From positions 1 through 8,178 of the forward strand of contig JAEYVD010000733.1 in assembly GCA_023432075.1 (NCBI GenBank): DNA of 8,178 nucleotides. The letters are read 5' to 3'. Shown in pieces: positions 1-6,661 of the stretch (its first letter is position 1; every line of letters starts with the position of its first letter). This stretch comes from Pseudomonadota bacterium (lineage in GTDB: Bacteria; Pseudomonadota; Gammaproteobacteria; Burkholderiales; Burkholderiaceae_B). The notes beneath the pieces are model-generated. The model did not search any database and had not been told where the DNA came from. It saw nothing but the letters and a program-made list of their open reading frames with translations. Position numbers and translations under genes: made by a program.

Positions 1-590
1 GTGGCCGCGCCGGCCAGGCACAGCGTGCGCGCGCCAAAGCGCGGGGGCGCCGGTTCCAGCCACGCCAGTTCCAGCGCGTTCCAGGCGGCGCGCGCCTCGA
101 CGGCCTGCAGGGTTTCAAAGGTCTGCGCGCGTTCGTCCTGCGCGGGCACGCTTTGCGCGCGCGTCCAAGGCTCGATGCGGGCGCGCGCGGGCGCGCCCGG
201 CGCGGTTTCCAGCGCGAACGCCAGCCAGGTCGTCGCCGCCACGCCCGGCCGCAACTCGTAGCCGATGGCCCGTGCCAGCGACTGCACCGACCGGCGCTCG
301 GTCGCGGTTCGCAGGTAGCCCTCGTTGCCTATCCGCTCCTGATAGAACGCCAGCACGTCCAGCACGGCCGCCCAGGCGTCGAACAGGGCAATGACGGGGT
401 CATCGCGGTCGTGCGTCGTCAGGGCCGTCAGGGCCGGCGAGCGCGCCAGGTCCGCCGTCAGGCTGGCAAGAAAGCGGCCATGCGTGCCGATACGCAGGCG
501 CAAGGCGGGCTGGCCGGGTGGATTGGCCAGGTCCGACGGGGTGAGTGCGGGCTGCCCGGCGCAGCAATCGCAGTCGTCGCGAGTCGTCAT
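1..590 (-). CDS. Second large eCIS baseplate protein (Afp12-like), N-terminal part, cut by the window edge
   Basis: An ATG at 590-588 opens a frame of 196 codons with no stop up to the left edge, so the C-terminal part is missing. It starts with an acidic, cysteine-rich stretch (MTTRDDCDCCAGQ; Cys7, 9 and 10) and continues with RIGTHGRFLASL (about 33-44), FDAWAAVLDVLAFYQERIGNEGYL (70-93, split by nothing else of note), TERRSVQSLARAIGYELRPG (97-116) and AQSVPAQ...QTFET (145-160). These are hallmarks of the 'putative baseplate assembly protein' family found beside the J-like protein in eCIS loci. It probably forms part of the baseplate wedge or periphery. The start overlaps the previous gene's stop as ATGA and has a strong upstream GGAGG, so the two genes are probably translationally coupled. 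The family match is from recognised motifs, not a search. The exact Afp12 equivalence is an inference from gene order. Confidence 0.88.
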   Translation of the reverse strand, partial: MTTRDDCDCCAGQPALTPSDLANPPGQPALRLRIGTHGRFLASLTADLARSPALTALTTHDRDDPVIALFDAWAAVLDVLAFYQERIGNEGYLRTATERRSVQSLARAIGYELRPGVAATTWLAFALETAPGAPARARIEPWTRAQSVPAQDERAQTFETLQAVEARAAWNALELAWLEPAPPRFGARTLCLAGAA

Positions 591-3043
591 GATCCGCCCT
601 CCACGATGAAGTCGATGCGGCCGTTCTCCGGGAAGTTCGGATCGCCGTCGGCGCGCAGCACTTCCAGCGGCGCGGCCAGCAGGCGGCCGGTGTCCAGTTC
701 GCCTGCGGGGTCGCGGCCCCAGCGCTGAAAGCGTTCTGCCCGCGCCGACGCCACGCCCGGCACGGCCATGACGGCGCGCATCAGCGCCGACAGCGCCAGC
801 GGCGTGCCGAAGGTGTAGCGGTCGGGATGAAAGAAGCCCGGCCGGCCCGCGCGGTCCAGGCCCGCGGTGAAGGCGTCGCGCAGCGCCGCCTTGACGTCCG
901 CGGCGAAGTGGCCAGGGGCGGCGCAGACGCGCACCAGGATGTCCAGCGGCACATGCACCGGGTCCGAAAACTCCAGGTCCTGTCCGGCCAGCCGGAAGCG
1001 CTCCATGAAGGCGCGCAGCGCGGCGCGAAACGGCGCATCGACGGCCAGCCCGCCGCGCCGGTCCACGGTCAGGAAAACGGTGTGCCAACTGCCCGTCCAG
1101 CGCAGTCGGGCCGCCGCGCGCTGCACCTGCGGATGGCGCTGCGCAAGCCGCGCATAGTCGTCCGCGGTGACCGCGCGTTCCTGCACCCGGAAGGCCTCGG
1201 GCGCGTTGAGCTTGATCGCATCGGCCGGCTCCGGCGCCGCGCCGCCCTGCGCCGGCAGGGGATTGCGCACGCGCGCCACGCCCAGCATCAGGTCTGGATC
1301 GTCGGTGACCAGCGCGCCGATGGCTTCCGCGCCCACGTTGCCTTGCGGTCCCCCGCCCAGCCGATAACGCGCCAGCAGGCGTTCACCGGGCGCCGGCGCG
1401 GCGCCATAGCGGTTGTCGCCAAAACGTAGCCAGGCCACGCCGTCGTGTTCCAGTTCGACGACGAATTCGCGCGCATCGCGCGCACTGGCCAGCAGGCTGC
1501 GCTGGGGCGACCACGGCGGGCTGGCCGGCGCAGGCACGTCGCCGGGCTGATCGGTATCGTCCGCCTGCAGCGACATGCCGCTGGGCAGCGCGCGGCGGGA
1601 GTCCTGGGCCAGCGCCGCGCTGGCGGGCAGCGCCGCCGCCACGGCGAGGTCATGCCGGTAGGGCTCGGCGCAGGCCAGGCCGGCATCCGGCAGGCGGGGG
1701 CGATAGGGCCGGGCGGCAAACGCGTCGCGCGCCGTTGCGGTGTCCGGCAGCAGCGGCGTCCAATCGCGTTGCATGCCGTGATCGGCCAGGACCACGTTGC
1801 CGCGCGCCACCGATACCGCGCGCTTGACCAGCGCGCCGCCCTCGTCGAATTCGTGGCTCACGCACAGCGGGAACGGCAGCGCGTCGTCCGGATGCCAGGC
1901 GATCAGCAGCAGGTCGGTGCCGGTCAGGTCGTCGCGGCCGGCGCGTGTTTCCGTCAGGCGCACGGCGTGGCGATGCGTGCGGTCCGCATCGGCCTTGCGG
2001 CCCGTCAACGGGTCTATCGTCTCTTCGAACACCAGCACGTCGCCGGGCGCAAGCGCCAGCGGCGGATCGTTCACCAGCGCCGCCTGCGTTTGGCCGCGCG
2101 GCAGGCAGTACGCCGGGTCGGCGAAGTCATGCAGAAAGATGCGGCTGTGCGCGGTGTGCAACAGCAGGTCGTGCAGCGTCTCGAACACCTCGATGCCGGG
2201 CGCGGGCAGCCCGTCCAGCGCGTCGCGGCGTCGCACGGGGGCCGCAAGCGCGGCTTCCGGGGAACTGGTCAATAGCGGCGTGCCGGCAGGGATGACCTTG
2301 CCTTCGCCCGCCGCGTGGGCTTGGACGGTGACAAAGACCCGCGCGTTGCAGCCGTCATGCAGGGGATAGTCCAAAAGGCGCGCATGGCGGCGCAAGGAGG
2401 TTCGGCGGCGCGCGGTGTCCAGATACGCTTCGGTGGCGGCGGCGTCCTGCGCGTACGACACGTGGTCGGCGGCGTAGGCCAGCGTTTCCACCAGCGCCAC
2501 GGTGAAATCCGCGGGATTGCGCTCGGTGAAATCGGGCATGCTTTGCGACAGGCGGTCCAGCATCAGCCGCCGGAAGCTCTCGTAGTCCTTGGCTAGGTAA
2601 TCGAGCAGCGGCTCGGGCGGCGCGGGCGCGTCGCACGCGCGCATATCGGCGCAGTCGAATTCCGACGGGCATCCGGCCTTGAAGTTGATCTCGATGGTGG
2701 ACAGGCACAGGTCAAAGCCGGGCGCGGGCGCGTCGGGATCGGCGGGGTTCACCAGCGCCAGCGTGTACCACGAGAAGTCGCCGGCCTTGTCCACGGTCAG
2801 CCGGATCTCATTGCCCGACAGCACCGGGTCAGCAGCCAGTGCAATGCCGCGGATGCGCGTGCCGCCTTCGATGCGCACGTGGGCGCGGCCGATGCCCGAC
2901 ACCGGATGCACGCACACCACGCGCAGCGTGCGCTGGTCGGCCGCATCGATCTCGACGAAGGCGATGCCGTTGTCGCCGGGCGGCTGCTGGGCGCGCAGCA
3001 GTTGCAGGCGGCGGGGATTGGCGCTGCGGAACTGGCGATTCAT
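587..3043 (-). CDS. eCIS baseplate J-like protein (Afp11-like, TIGR02243 type)
   Basis: This 818-residue protein is expected to be a main baseplate wedge component, linking gp25-like subunits to the sheath and periphery. A cysteine cluster (Cys125, 131 and 137, around AGCPSEFDCADMRAC) comes just before the family signature LLDYLAKDYESFRRLMLDRL (146-165) and NPADFTVALVETLAYAADH (176-194). A jelly-roll-like middle follows. The C-terminal part (AFRVQERAVTADDYARLA, later PVHVPLDILVRV and FGTPLALSALMRAVMAVPGV) resembles baseplate J/gp47-type proteins. I chose the ATG at 3043 because it overlaps the gp25 stop as ATGA and begins with the expected MNRQFRSANPRRLQLLRAQQ. The frame stays open further upstream to 3175, but that stretch is Arg/Ala-rich out-of-frame gp25 coding sequence. 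No frameshift or truncation was seen. Confidence 0.93.
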   Translation of the reverse strand: MNRQFRSANPRRLQLLRAQQPPGDNGIAFVEIDAADQRTLRVVCVHPVSGIGRAHVRIEGGTRIRGIALAADPVLSGNEIRLTVDKAGDFSWYTLALVNPADPDAPAPGFDLCLSTIEINFKAGCPSEFDCADMRACDAPAPPEPLLDYLAKDYESFRRLMLDRLSQSMPDFTERNPADFTVALVETLAYAADHVSYAQDAAATEAYLDTARRRTSLRRHARLLDYPLHDGCNARVFVTVQAHAAGEGKVIPAGTPLLTSSPEAALAAPVRRRDALDGLPAPGIEVFETLHDLLLHTAHSRIFLHDFADPAYCLPRGQTQAALVNDPPLALAPGDVLVFEETIDPLTGRKADADRTHRHAVRLTETRAGRDDLTGTDLLLIAWHPDDALPFPLCVSHEFDEGGALVKRAVSVARGNVVLADHGMQRDWTPLLPDTATARDAFAARPYRPRLPDAGLACAEPYRHDLAVAAALPASAALAQDSRRALPSGMSLQADDTDQPGDVPAPASPPWSPQRSLLASARDAREFVVELEHDGVAWLRFGDNRYGAAPAPGERLLARYRLGGGPQGNVGAEAIGALVTDDPDLMLGVARVRNPLPAQGGAAPEPADAIKLNAPEAFRVQERAVTADDYARLAQRHPQVQRAAARLRWTGSWHTVFLTVDRRGGLAVDAPFRAALRAFMERFRLAGQDLEFSDPVHVPLDILVRVCAAPGHFAADVKAALRDAFTAGLDRAGRPGFFHPDRYTFGTPLALSALMRAVMAVPGVASARAERFQRWGRDPAGELDTGRLLAAPLEVLRADGDPNFPENGRIDFIVEGGS
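598..602 (-). promoter_or_regulatory. Ribosome binding site for the Afp12-like gene
   Basis: On the minus strand GGAGG lies seven bases upstream of the ATG at 590, inside the 3' end of the J-like gene. It fixes the start of a gene that runs off the window and shows independent ribosome loading in addition to coupling through the ATGA overlap. Confidence 0.7.
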
Positions 3044-3402
3044 GGCACGTCCCGCGTAAAGCGCGCCAGCCGCCGTTGCTGGCCCTGCCGCAGCACGTAC
3101 TGCACGTCCACCTGCAGGGTCGCATCGCGATGCGCGACGTTGACGGATTCCACCGCGATGCGCTCGCCCAGCCACTGCTGCAGCGCGCCCTGCACGCTCA
3201 TTTGCACGGCGGCGGCCAGCGTGTCGCTGTTGGGCGCGAAGACCAGTTGCAGCAAGCCGCAGCCGAAGTCCGGCCGGTTGACGCGTTCGCCGGGCACGGT
3301 GAACAGCACCTGTTCGATCATGTCGCGCACGTGCTCGGCGTCATCGGCGTTGCGGCTGCGGCCGCGCGCGTCGGGTTCGAAAGGAAAGCGCAGGATGGCC
3401 AT
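3040..3402 (-). CDS. gp25-like baseplate wedge protein (GPW/gp25 family)
   Basis: This 120-residue protein matches the short gp25-like wedge subunits (Afp9 type) that contact the sheath base and help nucleate sheath assembly. The core is seen at FPFEPDARGRSR (6-17), DDAEHVRDMIEQVLFTVPGERVNRPDFGCGL (20-50, containing the family's Pro-Gly-Glu-Arg...RPDFGCGL turn), LVFAPNS (53-59) and a terminal two-strand region with VNVAHRDATLQVDVQYVL. The length is typical of the family. It begins 12 bases after the tip gene and has no clear Shine-Dalgarno, so its translation may depend on coupling from upstream. Its stop overlaps the J-like start as ATGA. gp25 followed by J is the classic baseplate order in phages and eCIS. 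Confidence 0.93.
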   Translation of the reverse strand: MAILRFPFEPDARGRSRNADDAEHVRDMIEQVLFTVPGERVNRPDFGCGLLQLVFAPNSDTLAAAVQMSVQGALQQWLGERIAVESVNVAHRDATLQVDVQYVLRQGQQRRLARFTRDVP

Positions 3403-3414
3403 GGCTAGGCGTGC

Positions 3415-3738
3415 TTACATGCCCACGACGCGCGCCTGCGCCTGCAGCGCCTGCATGGGCGTGCCGGTGGGCATGCAGATCGACGCGCCTGCCTGCAGCG
3501 CCGCCGGCAATCCGCCGATCAGCACACGCGTCGCGCCGCTCAGCCACATGCCGGTGACGCAGGGGCCGTTGCCCGACGGCGGGGGCGGAAACGCGCAGCC
3601 CGCGATCGAATACGACGACAGGATGGTCACGGCCGGCTGGCTCGACAGCAGCACGCGCGGGTTGGGGGACAGGGGAACGGCCTGGCCGCCGTGCGAACAC
3701 TGCACGGTGGCGCCTAGATGCAGCAAAGGTCCGGGCAT
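3415..3738 (-). CDS. PAAR-like spike tip protein
   Basis: This 107-residue protein is expected to cap the spike as the sharp tip that pierces the target membrane. It begins MPGPLLHLGATVQCSHGGQA. His7, Cys14, His16, Cys48, Cys60 and Cys88 are likely candidates for the metal site that stabilises the cone, as in PAAR proteins. The pattern of GATVQCSHGG (9-18), RVLLSSQPAV (28-37), AGCAF (46-50), GPCVTGMW (58-65), ATRVLIGGLPA (69-79) and a closing QARVVGM is the one I associate with PAAR-like (DUF4280-like) eCIS tips. I chose the ATG at 3738 because AAGGAGA sits seven bases upstream and the N-terminus fits. The frame is open upstream to 4080, but that part lies inside the spike gene. Spike, tip and gp25 in this order fit Afp8, Afp10 and Afp9 roles. 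Metal ligands are inferred. Confidence 0.9.
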   Translation of the reverse strand: MPGPLLHLGATVQCSHGGQAVPLSPNPRVLLSSQPAVTILSSYSIAGCAFPPPPSGNGPCVTGMWLSGATRVLIGGLPAALQAGASICMPTGTPMQALQAQARVVGM

Positions 3739-3745
3739 GGCTGCG

Positions 3746-3752
3746 TCTCCTT
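3746..3752 (-). promoter_or_regulatory. Ribosome binding site for the PAAR-like tip gene
   Basis: AAGGAGA on the minus strand, seven bases before the ATG at 3738, within the 23-base gap after the spike gene. It decides the tip start in a frame that otherwise stays open for another 340 bases upstream. The 23-base gap is the longest gene-free stretch in the window. Confidence 0.75.
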
Positions 3753-3761
3753 TTTTCACGG

Positions 3762-4277
3762 TCAGGTCACCGTCAGGGCGCCCTGGTTGATGTTGACGGC
3801 CGGACCGGCGAGCATCACGGTCGCGCCCTGGCCGTTGGACAGCGTGATGCCCACGTCGCTGATCGAGATCATCGCGCCGGTCTTGGTCTTGAGCAGGATG
3901 CCGCCCGCGGGGCCGGGCAGGTCGGAAATCATCAGCGTGTTCTGTCCACCCGTCTGCAGCACGATGCTGGGCGACACCGGCAGGCCCGCCAGCGCCAGCG
4001 CGGGCACTTCGGCGGCGGACCCCCAGAAGCCGCCCACCCAGATCGGGTAGTCGGGCTTGCCTTGTTCGAACTCCACCCACACGCCCGAACTGACTTGCGG
4101 CACCACGAAGACGCCGCTCTGCTGGCCGGCGAACGGCACGCAGGGCATGGCCCAGCTTGAGACGCCCAGACCCAGCACGTCGGGCACCTGCACCTGGATG
4201 CGGCCCATCTGCATGGGGTCGACGTTGTTGATCACCACGCCGCGGAATTTGCCGTAGTGGCGTTGGGGTTCTGTCAT
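3762..4277 (-). CDS. Spike protein, gp5/gpV-like OB-fold plus short beta-helix
   Basis: This 171-residue protein is expected to trimerise into the central spike below the hub. The N-terminal OB-fold is seen at HYGKFRGVVINNVDPMQMGR (7-26), IQVQVPDV (27-34), SWAMPCVPFAG (41-51) and GVWVEFEQGKPDYPIWVGGFWG (65-86), which are hallmark strings of phage baseplate assembly protein V and VgrG OB domains. From about residue 105 the sequence becomes short alternating strands (IVLQTG, TLMISD, GILLKTKTGAMISISDVGITLSNGQGATVML), consistent with a triangular beta-helix needle. There is no lysozyme domain as in T4 gp5 and no C-terminal extension carrying an effector. The start overlaps the hub stop as ATGA. 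Hub and spike are separate genes here, whereas Afp8/PVC8 and T6SS VgrG have them fused. Confidence 0.94.
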   Translation of the reverse strand: MTEPQRHYGKFRGVVINNVDPMQMGRIQVQVPDVLGLGVSSWAMPCVPFAGQQSGVFVVPQVSSGVWVEFEQGKPDYPIWVGGFWGSAAEVPALALAGLPVSPSIVLQTGGQNTLMISDLPGPAGGILLKTKTGAMISISDVGITLSNGQGATVMLAGPAVNINQGALTVT

Positions 4278-5401
4278 GTCGGCACCAGAGGCAGGGTCGA
4301 GATCAGGCCGTTGCGGGCCAGCGAGAATTGCTGCCGGAATTCCCCGGCCTTGAGCGTGCTGTCCACGCGCTTGACGTAGTACAGGCCGTCGAACGCCAGG
4401 CCCGCGCCGCGCACGCCCACGAGCTGGCGGGACTTGAGCACGTGGCCGTAGCGCAGCACGTTGAGCGAGCCATCGGCGGTGACCGCGTCGGCGGTGGTGC
4501 CGGCGGCCATGGCCAGGCCGCGGCCCAGCGCGGCGGCCGGCGACAGCTTGGCCGTGTCCTTGAGCAGCGTCAGCCCCTTGGCCAGCGGCGGCAAAAGTCC
4601 CAGCGGCGGGCTGGCCAGGCTGATGTCGGGCACGGGCAGGGGGATCGGAAACTTGGTCAGGGGGTTCTGGATGAAGATGACGGGCAGCGCGGCGTCCGAC
4701 TGGTTCACCGAGAACGACAGCGACTCGACGTTGCTGTGCACGTCCATGCCCAAATTGAGCGCCGGCTGCACCGGCCCCAGCCGGATCTCGGGGCCCCAGT
4801 ACGCCACGTTGGCGCCGGGCAGCGGCCCGGGTTCGATGTAGAACACGTGGCCGACTTCCGCGGCCAGCTGGCGCACGTAGGCCAGGTCCGTGCCTTCATG
4901 CAGGGGAATGCGTTCGACGGGGATCGGCACATCGGTGAACGGCGACGGCACGACGAGCGGCAGCATGCCGTACAGCGCGTAGCGGCCGATGATGGCCGCG
5001 ACACGCGCGGGCGGCGGCATCGCCGGGTAGGGCAGGCCGCTCATGTCCTGCTTGTCCATCGCCACCGTCAGGTCTTCGCCCGTGACGGTCAGGCGCGATT
5101 GGCCGGGCGCATTGCCGTCCGTGATCTCCTGGCGCGTGACCAGCCCGTCCATCAGCACGGTGGGCAGCCCGTTCAGCGTGGCGATCAGGATGACCCGCAG
5201 CCACGGCACCTGGCCGCCCGCGATCACCAGCAGCGTGTGCAGCGGCGAACGGTTGCTGACGGTGAACGACAGCTGAAAGCCCCCCGGGCCGTCCGCGGAC
5301 GACGACACTTCCACGCGCTCCAGGCCGTCCATGATGGGCCGCGGCGCGGGCACGGGCAGGCCGGGCCCCACCAGCAGCGTCAGGTGCACGCCGCTAAGCA
5401 T
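4274..5401 (-). CDS. gp27-like baseplate hub protein
   Basis: This 375-residue protein sits immediately before the spike gene and has the look of a gp27/gpD-type hub, the ring that joins inner tube to spike. Recognisable segments are PRPIMDGLERVEVSSS (21-36), FTVSNRSPL (46-54), VLMDGLVTRQEI (82-93), SRLTVTGEDLTVAMD (101-115) and PIPVERIPLHEGTDLAYVRQLAAEVGHVFYIEPG (about 159-192), then VESLSFSVNQSDA and a closing LRYGHVLKSRQLVGVRGAG...GLYYVKRVDSTLK...EFRQQFSLARNGLIS. The EGTDLAYVRQLA...GHVFYIE block is the typical hub helix-strand motif. A Pro/Leu-rich linker (about 250-280) separates the two halves. The ATG at 5401 follows GGAGG by five bases and overlaps the LysM gene by eight bases. It is the hub half of a split VgrG-like complex. 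Confidence 0.92.
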   Translation of the reverse strand: MLSGVHLTLLVGPGLPVPAPRPIMDGLERVEVSSSADGPGGFQLSFTVSNRSPLHTLLVIAGGQVPWLRVILIATLNGLPTVLMDGLVTRQEITDGNAPGQSRLTVTGEDLTVAMDKQDMSGLPYPAMPPPARVAAIIGRYALYGMLPLVVPSPFTDVPIPVERIPLHEGTDLAYVRQLAAEVGHVFYIEPGPLPGANVAYWGPEIRLGPVQPALNLGMDVHSNVESLSFSVNQSDAALPVIFIQNPLTKFPIPLPVPDISLASPPLGLLPPLAKGLTLLKDTAKLSPAAALGRGLAMAAGTTADAVTADGSLNVLRYGHVLKSRQLVGVRGAGLAFDGLYYVKRVDSTLKAGEFRQQFSLARNGLISTLPLVPT

Positions 5402-5735
5402 CGCCGCCTCCGAATTGGCCAGTGAACGGGGCGCCCAGCGCGGCAGGCAGCGTCACGCGCAGGCTGCGGCCGGGCGTCTCCAGCGCGGCCGGGCGCGGCG
5501 CGTCATTGCCGTCCGCCAGACGCCAGAACTGCAGCGGATCGCCCAGCGCCGCCGCGGCCAGCCGGTCCAGCCGGTCGCCGGGGGCAACGGCCACCTCGCC
5601 GACCGCGGTAAGCGCTGCCGGGTCCGGCAGGAAGCGGCGGCGCAGGTAGACGAGCGGCCGGCCGTCGGGCCCCGGCATTTCAGCCGTGGGCACGCCGTGA
5701 TAGCGGCTGTTGGCGGCAAAGCGCTCCACGCTCAT
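5394..5735 (-). CDS. LysM-like adaptor protein
   Basis: This 113-residue protein has a short N-terminal arm (SVERFAANSRYHGVPTAEM, then LVYLRRRFLP at 28-37) followed by a LysM-type module at about 47-96: EVAVAPGDRLDRLAAAALGDPLQFWRLADGND, then the closing strand SLRVTLP. In contractile systems LysM-fold proteins of this kind (T4 gp53 and phage gpX class, Afp7-like) usually link the hub and wedges rather than bind peptidoglycan. No signal peptide is present. The start overlaps the previous stop as ATGA, and GGAG lies eight bases upstream of it. Its position between the CIS tube protein and the hub is the usual one in eCIS loci. The alternative role, true peptidoglycan binding, is less likely because there is no export signal or hydrolase domain. 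Confidence 0.88.
   Translation of the reverse strand: MSVERFAANSRYHGVPTAEMPGPDGRPLVYLRRRFLPDPAALTAVGEVAVAPGDRLDRLAAAALGDPLQFWRLADGNDAPRPAALETPGRSLRVTLPAALGAPFTGQFGGGDA
5407..5411 (-). promoter_or_regulatory. Ribosome binding site for the hub gene
   Basis: GGAGG on the minus strand, five bases before the ATG at 5401 and inside the last codons of the LysM-like gene. It supports the start at 5401, which creates the only 8-base overlap in the operon. Confidence 0.7.
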
Positions 5736-6385
5736 GGCAGCGACTCCAGTCCGACGGAGCCCAGGTCGCCCAGGCCCGCCAGCGCGGCCAGCCGTTCCTT
5801 GCGCTGCTGATACACCAGGTACAGATGGCCGCCCTTGTCGCCAAAGCCCAGGTCGCCGACATGCAGCACGCGCAGGCCCAGCGAGACCTTGGCGCGGATC
5901 GGGTTCAGGCGCGCGTCGAAGGCCTCTTCGGTGATCGAGAAATCGGTCACGCGCACGGGCACCACGCGTTCGCGGCTCCAGACGAAGAGACTCAGCGGCG
6001 CGACCGTGGGCGCGATCTCCAGCGTGCCCAGATTCGCGATCTGGTTGTTGCGGATGAGCGCGGCGCTGTCCGGGTAGACGATGGTCTCCAGCGCCGCCAG
6101 CTGCGCGTGGATGCCGGTGTCGCGCGCGTCGCGGTGTTCGTCCGGAAACTCCAGCTGATCGGTCGCGTCCAGCTCGGCGTCCAGCCGGATCGTCTCGGCC
6201 GGCGGCCCCTTGAGCCGCAGCGGCTCGCCCGCCGCGCCGCCGTCGTCCACGCTTTGCGGCTGCAGCGATCGCGTCAGCGTCTCGGGGTTGTACTGCAGCG
6301 AAATCACGCGCTGCACCGCCCCGCTGGACGGATCGATCAGGATGATGCCGCCGCGCAGCAGGCGGGGCGAAAGCGGTCCGCTCAT
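5732..6385 (-). CDS. CIS tube/LysM-family adaptor protein (PF19266-like)
   Basis: This 217-residue protein resembles the 'contractile injection system tube protein' family, which connects the inner tube to the hub. The diagnostic N-terminal stretch is GGIILIDPSSGAVQRVISLQ (12-31) leading into YNPETLTRSLQPQ (32-44). PAETIRLDAELDATD (62-76), IHAQLAALETIVYPDS (92-107) and PLSLFVWSRERVVPVRVTDFSITEEAFD (130-157) follow, then NPIRAKVSLGLRVL (161-174), all typical of the family. The ATG at 6385 overlaps the stop of the 89-residue gene as ATGA. An open frame reaches 6607, but the added part is Arg-rich shadow of that gene. In related loci it is followed directly by the LysM protein, as here. The last 35 residues (YQQRKERLAALAGLGDLG...) are probably a helix with a less conserved tail. 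Confidence 0.92.
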   Translation of the reverse strand: MSGPLSPRLLRGGIILIDPSSGAVQRVISLQYNPETLTRSLQPQSVDDGGAAGEPLRLKGPPAETIRLDAELDATDQLEFPDEHRDARDTGIHAQLAALETIVYPDSAALIRNNQIANLGTLEIAPTVAPLSLFVWSRERVVPVRVTDFSITEEAFDARLNPIRAKVSLGLRVLHVGDLGFGDKGGHLYLVYQQRKERLAALAGLGDLGSVGLESLP

Positions 6386-6651
6386 GGGTAGGCCTGCGGC
6401 TCGGCGGCGTTGCGCACGGCGGTGATGCGCTGCGCGCCCACCAGCGATTCGGGCCAGTTGCGCGCCGCGCTGAACAGATCCGGGCGGTAGTCGAACTCCA
6501 GCACGAAGCGCGATACCGGCACGCGCGTCACGCAATCGATCTCGACGGCGCGCAGCTTGCCCGGCGGCTCGTCGACCATGGTGACGTCCGCATAGCGCGT
6601 CTGGCACAGGTCGAGCACCTCTCCCACGGTCTTGCCAATCCAGTCTTGCAT
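6382..6651 (-). CDS. Small conserved-looking eCIS protein of unknown function
   Basis: I cannot assign this 89-residue protein to a named family. It begins MQDWIGKTVGEVLDLCQTRY, then has VTMVDEPPGKLRAVEID (23-39), a strand-rich centre RFVLEFDYRPDLFSAARNW (48-66) and a final LVGAQRITAVR. The pattern suggests a compact alpha/beta fold without signal peptide or membrane segment. It has a clear AGGAG five bases upstream that overlaps the stop of the DUF4157 gene, and its own stop overlaps the CIS tube start as ATGA. It is therefore tightly embedded in the structural operon. It could be a minor baseplate adaptor, a cargo-loading adaptor or chaperone, or (less likely) an immunity protein for the preceding effector candidate. 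That it is a real gene is well supported by spacing, coupling and the ribosome binding site. Confidence 0.82.
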   Translation of the reverse strand: MQDWIGKTVGEVLDLCQTRYADVTMVDEPPGKLRAVEIDCVTRVPVSRFVLEFDYRPDLFSAARNWPESLVGAQRITAVRNAAEPQAYP

Positions 6652-6656
6652 GACGG

Positions 6657-6661
6657 CTCCT
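6657..6661 (-). promoter_or_regulatory. Ribosome binding site for the 89-residue gene
   Basis: AGGAG on the minus strand, five bases before the ATG at 6651, sharing bases with the TAG stop (6662-6660) of the upstream DUF4157 gene. It supports both the start and the reality of this small gene. Confidence 0.7.

Noticed and set aside
200..215. Short GC palindromes such as the gcgcgc runs near 190-215
   Set aside because: They lie in coding sequence and are expected by chance at this GC content. No T-run follows, so there is no terminator signal.
1445..2275. Plus-strand open frame of 276 codons opposite the J-like gene
   Set aside because: Low-complexity Arg/Gln/Val-rich product typical of GC-rich antisense frames; the minus-strand protein shows family motifs throughout.
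3044..3175. Extension of the J-like protein to an ATG at 3175
   Set aside because: The extra residues are an out-of-frame reading of the gp25 C-terminus. The ATGA overlap at 3043 and the typical MNRQF start are better.
3739..4080. Extension of the PAAR-like protein upstream to 4080
   Set aside because: It lies inside the spike gene in another frame. The start at 3738 has AAGGAGA at good spacing and gives the expected tip N-terminus.
4328..5425. Long open frame on the plus strand (365 codons) opposite the hub gene
   Set aside because: Arg/Gln/His-rich composition without a recognisable domain. It is the expected antisense shadow of a GC-rich gene, and the minus frame encodes a clear hub protein.
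6386..6607. Extension of the CIS tube protein upstream to 6607
   Set aside because: The extra stretch is an Arg-rich shadow of the 89-residue gene; the start at 6385 is an ATGA overlap right before the conserved N-terminal strand.
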